DNA of 64,000 bases from DATLLN01 sp963720885. Lineage in GTDB: Bacteria; Actinomycetota; Thermoleophilia; Gaiellales; JAICJC01. This document shows, piece by piece, positions 47,546 to 55,587 of this stretch (within the stretch, counting starts at the first letter, position 1; every line of letters begins with the position of its first letter). The notes below the pieces were generated by a model. The model was not told the DNA's origin and ran no database searches. It saw only the letters and a program-made list of their open reading frames with translations. The position numbers were made by a program, and so were the translations under genes. Where the stretch lies: positions 496,001 through 560,000 of the forward strand of contig CAVRGW010000002.1 of the NCBI GenBank assembly GCA_963720885.1, written 5' to 3'.

Positions 47546-48577
47546 CTACCGCGCGGCGGTCCGGCCGACGACCTCGGACACCGCAGCCGCGAAGTCGTGC
47601 ACGTCCTGCTCGGTGGTGTCCCACGCGGTCATCCAGCGCACCTCACCGGTGCGGTCGTCCCACACGTGGAAGGCGAAGCGCTGCTGCAGCGGCTCCACCG
47701 CCGCCGCCGGAAGCCGGGCGAACACGGCGTTCGCCTCGACCGGCTGGGTGATCTCGACGACGTCGCCGACGAGATCGGCGAGCAGCTTTGCCATCGTGTT
47801 GCCGTTGCTCGCGTTGGCTCGCCAGATATCGTCGGTGAGCAGTGCCTCGAACTGGACTGCGACGTAACGCATCTTCGACGCGAGCTGCATCGACTGCTTG
47901 CGCATGAACGCGATATCCGGCGTGAGCTCGGGGCGGAACAGCAGGACGGCCTCGGCGCCGACCGCGCCGATCTTCGTGCCGCCCAGGCTGACAGCGTCCA
48001 CCCCGGCGTCGCGGCTGGCCTCCCGCATCGAGCAGCCGAGCGCCTCGGCGGCGTAGGCCAGGCGCGACCCGTCCAGGTGCAGCAGCATGCCCAGCCCGTG
48101 CACGTGGTCGGCCAGCTCGCGCAGCGCGTCGGGCGAGTACACGGTGCCCATCTCCGTGGTCTGGGCGATCGTCACCGCCGCCGGCTGGGCACGATGCTCG
48201 TCGCCGAACGAGCGTGCGTGGACGTCGACGAGCGCCGGCGTCAGCCGCCCGTCGGGCGCCGCCACGTCGAGCAGCTTCGAGCCGAGGAAGCGCTCGGGGG
48301 CGCCGCACTCATCCATGTTGACGTGGGAGCTGCTCGCGCAGATCACCGCCTGGTGCGGGCGCAGCATCGTCTGCAGGCACAGCACGTTGGCGGCGGTGCC
48401 GTTGAAGACGAACCGGACGTCGGTGTCCTCGCCGAACTCATCGCGGATCAGCGCCGTCGCCCGCTCGGTGTGCTCGTCGTAGCCGTACGCGGCCGCCTGG
48501 CCGGCGTTTGCCCGGGCCATCGCCTCGAGCACGGCCGGATGGGCCGGGGCGTAGTTGTCGCTGGCGAAGCCGCGCAC
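47546..48577 (-). CDS. Low-specificity threonine aldolase family (PLP)
   Basis: A 343-residue fold-type I PLP enzyme: MRGFASDNYAPAHPAVLEAM, VRFVFNGTAANVLCLQTMLR, QTTEMGTVYSPDALRELADH, MLLHLDGSRLAYAAEALGCS and DAVSLGGTKIGAVGAEAVLL (PLP Lys in GGTK). It splits beta-hydroxy amino acids to glycine and an aldehyde. GTG 48577 follows TAGGTT (complement of 48585-48590) by 7 nt. It may be co-transcribed with the lactone oxidase, 10 bp downstream. Confidence 0.9.
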   Translation of the reverse strand: MRGFASDNYAPAHPAVLEAMARANAGQAAAYGYDEHTERATALIRDEFGEDTDVRFVFNGTAANVLCLQTMLRPHQAVICASSSHVNMDECGAPERFLGSKLLDVAAPDGRLTPALVDVHARSFGDEHRAQPAAVTIAQTTEMGTVYSPDALRELADHVHGLGMLLHLDGSRLAYAAEALGCSMREASRDAGVDAVSLGGTKIGAVGAEAVLLFRPELTPDIAFMRKQSMQLASKMRYVAVQFEALLTDDIWRANASNGNTMAKLLADLVGDVVEITQPVEANAVFARLPAAAVEPLQQRFAFHVWDDRTGEVRWMTAWDTTEQDVHDFAAAVSEVVGRTAAR

Positions 48578-48600
48578 GGGGCGGAACCTACCGCAGCGGC

Positions 48601-48664
48601 ATGTGCCACGGGGTCAGGATACCTCTGGCACATGTGCCAGAGGTATCCTGACCCCCTGGCACAT
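48601..48664. repeat. 64-bp near-perfect palindrome (REP-like)
   Basis: The inner 46 bp (48610-48655) are perfectly palindromic: GGGGTCAGGATACCTCTGGC, then CATG-centred, and the exact complement. The outer ATGTGCCA/TGGCACAT arms extend this to 64 bp with only the 48609/48656 pair mismatched. The TGCCAG and GGGGTCAG units recur at 63195-63399. This looks like a REP-type mobile element. Confidence 0.8.
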
Positions 48665-48702
48665 CTACGGCTCACCTGTCGCCCGTGGCCCTCGCGGGCG
48701 GC

Positions 48703-48726
48703 GAGCCAGGCACCGAGCCAGGCACC
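48703..48726. repeat. 12-bp tandem direct repeat
   Basis: GAGCCAGGCACC occurs twice in tandem. The core GCCAGGCAC is also in the inverted repeat at 48764-48786. Confidence 0.7.
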
Positions 48727-48763
48727 GGCCCCGCCGTCGGTCGCGCTCGGTGGCGTCGTCGAC

Positions 48764-48786
48764 GTGCCAGGCACGGAGCCTGGCAC
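48764..48786. repeat. Inverted repeat GTGCCAGGC-N5-GCCTGGCAC
   Basis: Perfect 9-bp arms around ACGGA. Together with the 64-bp palindrome and the tandem repeat it fills the 274-bp gap between the aldolase and the amidohydrolase; no gene is visible there. Confidence 0.7.
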
Positions 48787-48851
48787 GCGGTCGTGGTTGA
48801 CCGACCAGGCGTCCCAGACGCTCGTGGCAGTCGCGGGCGAGGAGCCCGCGG

Positions 48852-50006
48852 CTACAGGTCGTAGATCCGCACGGCGTTGCCGCGCAGGATCAGCTCGGCC
48901 AGGCCGCGCGCCTGGGTGGCGGTGACGTCGCCCAGCACGACCATGTCGCCGAGCGCCGCGCCGATCGCGCGGCGGCCGCGCACGGCACCCAACCAGTGCT
49001 GCTCGGGGATCCCGACGGCGTCCGAGCTGTAGAGGATCCGCGAAGCCGGCGCCGGGCCGAGCAGCGTGTGCGTCACCGTGTACAGCTGGTGGCTGGTCAG
49101 GAACGGGATGCCGTACGAAACGTCCGCGTAGATGTTCGCGTAGGTCGCGGCGAGCACCGCCAGGTGGCCGCTGAACGGATACCCGCCGTGCAGCAGCACC
49201 AGGTTGACGTCCGGGTATTCCCGGGCCAGGGGCGCGAGGTGGAAGGGATCGGCGAGGCGCAGGTCGGCATCGGCGTCGCCGTACCCCGTATGGAACTGCA
49301 CGGGCAGCTCCTGATCGGACGCTGCCTCCATCACCCGGTGCACCACGTGGTCGACCAGCGGCTTGAGCTCCAGCCGCTCCGATCCGTCCCGGAGCATCTG
49401 CTTGAACGCCGCTTTGGCGTCCGCCCGCGACGGCCGCTCGATCATCAGCCCGCTGCGGTAGGCGGCGACGCTCTTGAACGAGATCACGCCGCGGTCGCGC
49501 GCGGAGTCGAGGTGCTCGACGAGCGCCTCGTCGAAATCCGCGAACCGCTCGTGCTCGGCCGTCAGCTGCCCGGCCACGACCTCCTCCCGCTCGACCCAGC
49601 CCACGCGGAACCCGCCGCGCGCCGCCAGATCTTCGCGCGGCAGCACCTGCGCCGGATCGGGATAGCCGTCGTCGACCAGCAGCCAATCGATGTTGACCGA
49701 CCGCAGGAACCGCGCTGCAAGCTCGTCGTCGTCCAGCTCGGCGCGGCGCGCCAGCACCGACTCCTCGTCCGGCTCGCATCCCAGCACGCCGGCGACCTGG
49801 CGCAGCGCCCACAGGTAGTGCGGCGCGGTCGACGTGTGGTCGGGCGGAAACGGCTCGCCGGCGCACTCCGAGAACCGGTGCCGGTAGTCGGCAACGGTCA
49901 GCTCGCCCGGGTCCGCGAACAGCCCGTGGCAGTGGTTGTCGACGATCGGGATCTCGCTCAGATCGAGCATGGTCTGGCTGACTCCATCGGCAGGTGCGCG
50001 GTTCAT
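48852..50006 (-). CDS. Amidohydrolase-2 family metal-dependent hydrolase
   Basis: A 384-residue TIM-barrel protein: IPIVDNHCHGLFADPGEL (HxH metal motif), VISFKSVAAYRSGLMIERPS (possible carboxylated Lys), LPVQFHTGYGDADADLRLAD, NLVLLHGGYPFSGHLAVLAA and ILYSSDAVGIPEQHWLGAV (final Asp). It resembles proteins related to uronate isomerase and the FluG N-terminal domain. Substrate unknown. I chose ATG 50006; GTG 50024 is an alternative. Confidence 0.85.
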   Translation of the reverse strand: MNRAPADGVSQTMLDLSEIPIVDNHCHGLFADPGELTVADYRHRFSECAGEPFPPDHTSTAPHYLWALRQVAGVLGCEPDEESVLARRAELDDDELAARFLRSVNIDWLLVDDGYPDPAQVLPREDLAARGGFRVGWVEREEVVAGQLTAEHERFADFDEALVEHLDSARDRGVISFKSVAAYRSGLMIERPSRADAKAAFKQMLRDGSERLELKPLVDHVVHRVMEAASDQELPVQFHTGYGDADADLRLADPFHLAPLAREYPDVNLVLLHGGYPFSGHLAVLAATYANIYADVSYGIPFLTSHQLYTVTHTLLGPAPASRILYSSDAVGIPEQHWLGAVRGRRAIGAALGDMVVLGDVTATQARGLAELILRGNAVRIYDL

Positions 50007-50108
50007 CGAGAGATGCTCGCACACCGGAGCGCTCTCGGTCGAATGGAGGAGGCGCGGTTCAGCCCTGCGCCCGTGGCGTCAGGTAGCGCCGGACACTAGG
50101 TTGTCTCC

Positions 50109-50780
50109 ATGGATTCCGACCGCGCCGAGATCGTCAGGCTGGCGGCGCTCGCCACCGGCGACGAGAAGCACGAGGCGTCGAGCTACTCGACGCTCGACGC
50201 ACTGCTGGTCGCCTACCGGGACGTGCTCCGGGTCGATCCGTCGCGACCCGCCTGGGAGGATCGCGATCGCTTCTTCCTCTCCAAGGGACACGGGCCGGCA
50301 GCGTTCTACGCCGTGCTCGCCTGGCGCGGGTTCTTTCCCGAGGACTGGCTGCCGCGGTTCATCACCTGGGGCGGGAAGCTGGGCGGGCATCCCGACCGGC
50401 TGCTCGTCCCGGGTGTCGAGGTGTCCACCGGCTCGCTGGGCCACGGACTGCCGATGGCGGTCGGCAGCGCCCTCGCCCTTCGCGCCCGGGGCCGGCGCGG
50501 GCCACGGGTCATCGTCCTCACCGGCGACGCGGAGCTCAACGAGGGCTCGAACTGGGAGGCGGTGATGCTGGCGCCGCACCTCGGCCTCGGCAACCTGACC
50601 CTGCTCGTCATCGACAACCACTCGAGCACGATCCCGCTGTCCCCGATCGACGCCAGGCTGCGCGCATTCGGCTGGGAGGCTGTGCCGGTCGACGGCCGCG
50701 ACCACGCAGCGCTGCGCCGCGCGTTGGAGCGCCGCTCCGACGTTCCCACGGCGGTGGTCGCGGAGATCGGGGCCGGCTGA
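50109..50780 (+). CDS. Transketolase N-terminal subunit
   Basis: A 223-residue subunit holding the ThDP-PP domain: DRFFLSKGHGPAAFYAVLAW, EVSTGSLGHGLPMAVGSALA and the ThDP-Mg motif LTGDAELNEGSNWEAVMLAP. It must work with the C-terminal subunit encoded next. ATG 50109 is 6 nt after TAGGTT (50097-50102): leaderless. The stop shares its A with the ATG of the next gene (TGATG). Substrate may be xylulose 5-phosphate or another ketose. Confidence 0.9.
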   Translation: MDSDRAEIVRLAALATGDEKHEASSYSTLDALLVAYRDVLRVDPSRPAWEDRDRFFLSKGHGPAAFYAVLAWRGFFPEDWLPRFITWGGKLGGHPDRLLVPGVEVSTGSLGHGLPMAVGSALALRARGRRGPRVIVLTGDAELNEGSNWEAVMLAPHLGLGNLTLLVIDNHSSTIPLSPIDARLRAFGWEAVPVDGRDHAALRRALERRSDVPTAVVAEIGAG

Positions 50781-51718
50781 TGGAGCGCACCATGCGCCAG
50801 CAGGCGGCCGCGACGGTGACCGACGCGTTCATCGAGGACGACCGGATCGCGATCGTGCTCGCCGAGATCAGCACGGACTACTTCGAGCGTGCGTTCGCGC
50901 ACGACCCGCTGCGCGCCGTCAACGTCGGCATCATGGAGCAGACGATGGTCGGCGTGGCCGCGGGATTCGCGCTCGAGGGTTTCCATCCGGTCGCCCACAC
51001 GATCACGCCGTTCCTCGCGGAGCGCGCGCTGGAGCAGGTCAAGCTCGACTTCGGCAACCAGGAGCTTGGCGGCACGCTGTTCTCCACCGGCGCCTCCTAC
51101 GACTACGGCACCGACGGGGCGACGCACTACTCGCCGGGTGACGTGCAGGCGCTGGCGACGATCCCCGGCATCCGGATCGCCGTCCCCGGCCACCCGGCCG
51201 AGGTCGACACGCTGCTCCGGCACGCGCTGGTGGGCGACGACCTGACGTATCTGCGCACGCAGGCGATCGCCAACGCCCGGCCTCGCGACGTCGAGCCGGG
51301 CCTGATCGACGTCGTCCAGCGTGGGGATGCGGGCACGGTGGTTGCCGTCGGCCCGATGCTCGACCGCGTGATCGAGGCGACCGGAGATCTCGACCTGACG
51401 GTGCTCTATGCGACGACCGTGTGGCCGTTGGACGGCGGTACGCTGGCCCGCGAGGCGGCGGACGCGCCGGACGTGATCGTCGTCGAGCCGTTCCACGCCG
51501 GCACGCTCGCGGCACCCGTCACCGAGGCGCTGGCCGACCGCCCGTCCCGCATCCGCTCGATCGGCGTTCCCCGCCGGGTGCCCCGGGAGTACGGCCCGCC
51601 GGAGCAGCACGACCGCGAGTTCGGCCTGGACGCCGAGGGCATCGGCCGCCAGATCAGGGCGGCCCTGGCATCTGCCCCAACCGGGGGTTTCGATGCCGCG
51701 CCGGCGGGCCGATCCTGA
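50780..51718 (+). CDS. Transketolase C-terminal subunit
   Basis: A 312-residue subunit with the Pyr and C-terminal domains: MRQQAAATVTDAFIEDDRIA, RAVNVGIMEQTMVGVAAGFA (catalytic Glu in GIMEQ), PVAHTITPFLAERALEQVKL, and YGTDGATHYSPGDVQALATI. It completes the split transketolase with the upstream gene. The last 15 residues (PTGGFDAAPAGRS) are likely disordered. Confidence 0.9.
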   Translation: MERTMRQQAAATVTDAFIEDDRIAIVLAEISTDYFERAFAHDPLRAVNVGIMEQTMVGVAAGFALEGFHPVAHTITPFLAERALEQVKLDFGNQELGGTLFSTGASYDYGTDGATHYSPGDVQALATIPGIRIAVPGHPAEVDTLLRHALVGDDLTYLRTQAIANARPRDVEPGLIDVVQRGDAGTVVAVGPMLDRVIEATGDLDLTVLYATTVWPLDGGTLAREAADAPDVIVVEPFHAGTLAAPVTEALADRPSRIRSIGVPRRVPREYGPPEQHDREFGLDAEGIGRQIRAALASAPTGGFDAAPAGRS

Positions 51719-51722
51719 CGAC

Positions 51723-51815
51723 ATGGGGTCTCTTCTCGGCTATCGCGTCATCATCCCCGTCGTGCTCGGCTGCTCCGTGGTGGCAGGCGCCGTCCTGCTG
51801 CTCGCGGTGCGCTAG
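51723..51815 (+). CDS. 30-residue single-helix membrane peptide
   Basis: MGSLLGYRVIIPVVLGCSVV then AGAVLLLAVR, one hydrophobic helix. It starts 5 bp after the transketolase stop on the same strand. Codon use is compatible with a gene, but nothing else supports it; it ends 6 bp before the convergent Rieske gene. Confidence 0.45.
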   Translation: MGSLLGYRVIIPVVLGCSVVAGAVLLLAVR

Positions 51816-51820
51816 CGACG

Positions 51821-52903
51821 TCAGGCCAGCGCGCGCTCGACGAGGCGCTGGAAATGCTGGATCAGATGCTCGCTGGAGAGCATCAGCCTGCCCTCGGTCA
51901 GCCCGCCCGAGTCCGCGGCGCGCTGGATCGATTCCACCAGCTCCTGATCCTCGAGTCCGACCTGGCTGCCGAACTCCTGGATCGACGCAATCTCGTCCTC
52001 CGTCACGTCCTCGCCGTAGAAGTGGTCGATCACCGACGCCGTCTTCCCCGGGCCTGCGGGCACGAAGGCGAGCACTCCCAGATTCGGCCGGCCGGGGAAG
52101 ACGTTGATCGTGAACGTCGGCCACAGCCAGTGGAAGTGCGCCTCGGCGATCTCACCGTCCGGGTTGTACGGGAGCTCGCGGCGCTCGGCTCCGGCACGGG
52201 TCTGCGAGATCTGGCTCGAGAACCACTCGTCCGACGTCAGACGGTACGCGTCCGGGTCGACGTCGATCACCTTCGAGAAGTCCGGGTGCGCCGTCGGGCA
52301 GTGGTAGCACTCGAGGTAGTTCTCGACCACGGCCTTCCAGTTCGCCGCCAACTCCCACTCCGAGCGGTCGTGGTAGCGCAGGCGGTGAAAATCGATGCCG
52401 GCGTCCGCCAGGATCTGCGGCAGCCGCCCCAGGTACACCTCGAGCGGCGGCGCGTCCAGGTTGCGGTTGACGAACACGAACGGCCCCCACTCCGCGACGC
52501 CCACCGGCAGCAGGCCGTAGTCGTCCATGTTGAACCCCGGCTCGCGCTCGCTACGCGGCGCGTGGCGCAGGCAGCCGTTCAGGCCGTACGTCCAGGCGTG
52601 GTACGGGCACTGCAGCGTCATCCGCCGGCCGTGGCCCTGCGCCACCTCGGTCGCGCGGTGGCGGCAGATGTTGACGAACGCGTTCAGGTTCATGTCCTCG
52701 TCGCGGACGACCACCACCGGCACCAACCCCGCATGGCAGGTCATGTACTGCCCGGGCTCCGCGACCCGGTCGGCAACGCCGGCGTACAGCCAGCTGTCCG
52801 CAAAGATCCGGCGCTGCTCCAGCTTGTAGATCGCGGGATCGGAGAACCAGTCGAACGGGAGGGTGATTCCCTGGTCGAGCCGCGAGCCGAGATCGGTGGC
52901 CAC
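51821..52903 (-). CDS. Rieske-type aromatic-ring-hydroxylating oxygenase alpha subunit
   Basis: A 360-residue oxygenase. Rieske cluster: Cys80-x-His82 (NICRHRATEV) and Cys99-x2-His102 (LQCPYHAWTYG). Mononuclear iron: NWKAVVENYLECYHCPTAHP with the bridging carboxylate and His pair. Small-molecule dealkylation or hydroxylation is likely; the reductase is not nearby. GTG 52903 lies 9 bp after the P1 peptidase stop, so it can be the last gene of the TetR operon, yet TAGCGT (complement of 52910-52915) 6 nt upstream could give its own leaderless mRNA. Confidence 0.92.
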   Translation of the reverse strand: MATDLGSRLDQGITLPFDWFSDPAIYKLEQRRIFADSWLYAGVADRVAEPGQYMTCHAGLVPVVVVRDEDMNLNAFVNICRHRATEVAQGHGRRMTLQCPYHAWTYGLNGCLRHAPRSEREPGFNMDDYGLLPVGVAEWGPFVFVNRNLDAPPLEVYLGRLPQILADAGIDFHRLRYHDRSEWELAANWKAVVENYLECYHCPTAHPDFSKVIDVDPDAYRLTSDEWFSSQISQTRAGAERRELPYNPDGEIAEAHFHWLWPTFTINVFPGRPNLGVLAFVPAGPGKTASVIDHFYGEDVTEDEIASIQEFGSQVGLEDQELVESIQRAADSGGLTEGRLMLSSEHLIQHFQRLVERALA

Positions 52904-52912
52904 GCCCCGACG

Positions 52913-53995
52913 CTACCCCAGGACGTTCCTCGAACGCAACTGCTCGAGCACGCGGTCGACCGGCAGCGCCGGGCTGCGGTTTCCCGCGCGCCCGGTCATC
53001 TCGCGGTTCACGACCAGCGCGTCGACCACAGCCTCCTCGGTCGCACGCACGACCGCCGCGTGCAGCACGTCGACCTCCGACCAGGGCAGGAACCGCAGCG
53101 AGGCGGCGGCGCCCTGCGTCAGGAACGCGCCCGTGTTGGCGGTCGACAGTGCGAGGAACAGGTCGCCGGAGTAGTGGGAGCCGCTGGTGCCGGTGCGGGC
53201 CAGCCCGAGCGGCACGCGCCGGGCCAGCGCGGCGCACTGCTGCGGCAGCAGCGGGGCGTCGGTGATCACGATGCCGATCACCGACCCGGCGCCCGGCACG
53301 GCCGGCTCCCACTCGCCCAGTGGATCGTCGTCGGCCAGCGTCGCGCCCAGGGGTACGCCGGCGATCCGCAGCTCGTACCGCGAGCCGAAGTTGCACTGCA
53401 GGAACACGCCGACCGTGTACGGGCCGCCAGGCGCCTCGATCACGCGGCTGGCCGAGCCGTTGCCTCCCTTGTAGCCGTAGCAGTTCATCCCGGTGCCGCC
53501 GCCGGCCGAGCCCAGCTCGACCGGCCCCGGACGCGCGTCATCGAGGGCCGACCGGACGACCTGCTCGGTGACATGCCCGCCGTTTATGTCGTTGAGGTAG
53601 CCGTCGTAGGTCTCCGCGGCGACCGGCAGCAGCCACAGCTCGCGGAGGTCGGGGAACCGCGTGACCGCCCAGTCGATGGTCGCCCTGTGGGCGACGCCGA
53701 CCGCATGCGTGTTCGTGATCGTCACCGGCATCGACACGGTGCCCGATTCGGCGATCCACGCCATCCCCGTCATCTCGCCGTTGCCGTTCAGGCTGTGGGT
53801 CGCCGCGGCGCACGGGTCGGCCGGGTGCTCGCGGCCGCGGGGGTGGATCGCGGTGACGCCGGTGCGGACGTCCTCGCCCTCGACGAGAGTCGCGCACCCC
53901 ACCTCCACGCCTGGTACGTCGGTGATCGCGTTCAGCGGCCCGGGCGTCCCCTCGAACGGGATGCCCAGCTCGCGCGCGCGGCGGGGATCACCCAT
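52913..53995 (-). CDS. P1-family (DmpA-like) aminopeptidase
   Basis: A 360-residue N-terminal-nucleophile hydrolase: LNAITDVPGVEVGCATLVEG, TITNTHAVGVAHRATIDWAV, GSAGGGTGMNCYGYKGGNGS, GAGSVIGIVITDAPLLPQQC (autocleavage predicted between Gly237 and Ser238) and GSHYSGDLFLALSTANTG. DmpA-type enzymes remove N-terminal D- or L-residues or beta-amino acids. ATG 53995 overlaps the stop of the amidohydrolase gene by 8 bp. Confidence 0.91.
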   Translation of the reverse strand: MGDPRRARELGIPFEGTPGPLNAITDVPGVEVGCATLVEGEDVRTGVTAIHPRGREHPADPCAAATHSLNGNGEMTGMAWIAESGTVSMPVTITNTHAVGVAHRATIDWAVTRFPDLRELWLLPVAAETYDGYLNDINGGHVTEQVVRSALDDARPGPVELGSAGGGTGMNCYGYKGGNGSASRVIEAPGGPYTVGVFLQCNFGSRYELRIAGVPLGATLADDDPLGEWEPAVPGAGSVIGIVITDAPLLPQQCAALARRVPLGLARTGTSGSHYSGDLFLALSTANTGAFLTQGAAASLRFLPWSEVDVLHAAVVRATEEAVVDALVVNREMTGRAGNRSPALPVDRVLEQLRSRNVLG

Positions 53996-55587
53996 CGGAG
54001 CGGTACACCGTCTCGCCGTCCACGATCGTCCGCAGCACCGGCAGGTCGACGAGGTCGTCGGGGTCGCACTCGACCGGATCCTCGGCGAACACCGTCAGGT
54101 CGGCGACGACGCCGGGCGCGATCCGCCCCTGCCGTGCCTCCTCGCCGACGGTGTGGGCCGACACGGTGGTGTAGCCTTCCAGCGCGGTCAGACCGTCGAT
54201 CGCCTGATCGTCGTAGGCAGCGCGCCCGGCGTGACCGGGCGCGCGGCGCAGACGGGCGGCCGCCATCCCGATCCGCGGGTCGAACCGCGCGACCGGCCAG
54301 TCCGAGCCCAGCGCGACACGCGCTCCCGACTCGCCCAGGGAGCGGATCGGGAACGCCCGGTCGCAGCGCTCACCGCCCAGCCGCTGCGACCAGTTGTCGT
54401 CGCGGTCGGCGCGGAACTCCATCATGTGCTGCGCCTGCATCGACGGCACGACGCCCTCGGCCGCGAACCGGGGCAGATCCTGCGGCTGCAGCGTCTCGAT
54501 GTGCTCGATCCTGTGGCGCACGCCGGGGGCGGCGCCGGCGTCGCGATACGCGTCCAGCGCCTCCCGCACGCCGCGATCGCCGGTGGCGTGGGTCGCACAC
54601 TGGAACCCCTCGCCCGCGAACCGTGCGACCGCCCGCCGGTACAGGGACGGGTCGGGCCAGAACGGCAGCGTGCCCTCGCCCTCGGAGTCCGGCTCGTACA
54701 GCCAGCCGGTGCCGGTGTCGATCACGCCGTCGATGAAGAACTTGGCGACGCCGCCCTTCCAGCGGCGCCCGGCGGCGGTGCGGTGGGGGATGAACTGCTC
54801 CCACTCCTCGGGATCCATCTCCGGCTTGATCCAGAAGGGCGCCACCAGCCGTGTCGCCAGATCGCCGTTGGCCTCCAGCTCGCGGAGCAGGTCGAGCGTC
54901 GCCAGGTCGCCGTCCATCATGTGCGCTGCGGTGATGCCCGACTGCGGCGAACCGGCGGAGCGTGTCCGCGTACAGCCGGTAGCGCTCGGCAGCCGTCAGC
55001 TCGGGGATCACCTCGAACACCAGGTCGGCGGCGGACTCCCGCAGCTCGCCCGTCGGCACGCCGCCGGTGCACACGACCTCGGCGTTCTCGGTGAACGTGC
55101 GCGGCCCGTCGACGCCGGCCAGCGCCAGCGCCTGCGACGTCGCCAGGTGCGTGTGGAAGTCCATGAACGTGATCAGCGCCGGCGAGCCGCCGACCGCCTC
55201 CTCGATCAGCGATCCGTTGATCCCATCCTGCGCAAACACGTTGTAGTCGAGGCCCCAGCCGAGCACCCACTGGCCGGGTGCGCACCGCGCACGCTCCTCC
55301 CGCAGCGCCGACCGCACCTCCTCGAGGCTGTGCGCGTCCAGCAGGTCGGCGCCGCGGGAACCCTCGGCGCCAAGGAACGGGTGGATATGGCTGTCCGTGA
55401 TCCCCGGCGTCACGGCGGCTCCGGCGAGGTCGACCACCTCGGTCGACGCACCGGCCAGCTCGCGCACCTCGGCGTCGGACCCGACCGCAACGATCGAGCC
55501 GCCGGCCACACCGACGGCGCTGGCGGACGGCCGGTCAGGGTCGAGCGTGCGGACGCGCCCGCCGATGAGTGCCAGATCGACGGCCAT
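53988..55587 (-). pseudogene. YtcJ-like amidohydrolase, frameshifted
   Basis: The N-terminal part (MAVDLALIGGRVRTLDPDRP, GAAVTPGITDSHIHPFLGAE with the HxH motif) and the C-terminal part (GEGFQCATHATGDRGVREAL, HRIEHIETLQPQDLPRFAAE, ARVALGSDWPVARFDPR) belong to one Amidohydro_3 enzyme of about 533 residues. They lie in different frames: after RRFAAVG, removing one base from the CCC at 54937-54939 restores ITAAHMMDGDL. Total length is 3n+1. ATG 55587 overlaps the amidase stop. Members hydrolyse N-substituted formamides or cyclic amides. Confidence 0.88.

Noticed and set aside
48601..48664. CRISPR array
   Set aside because: The repeats are palindromic and few, with no regular spacers and no cas genes.
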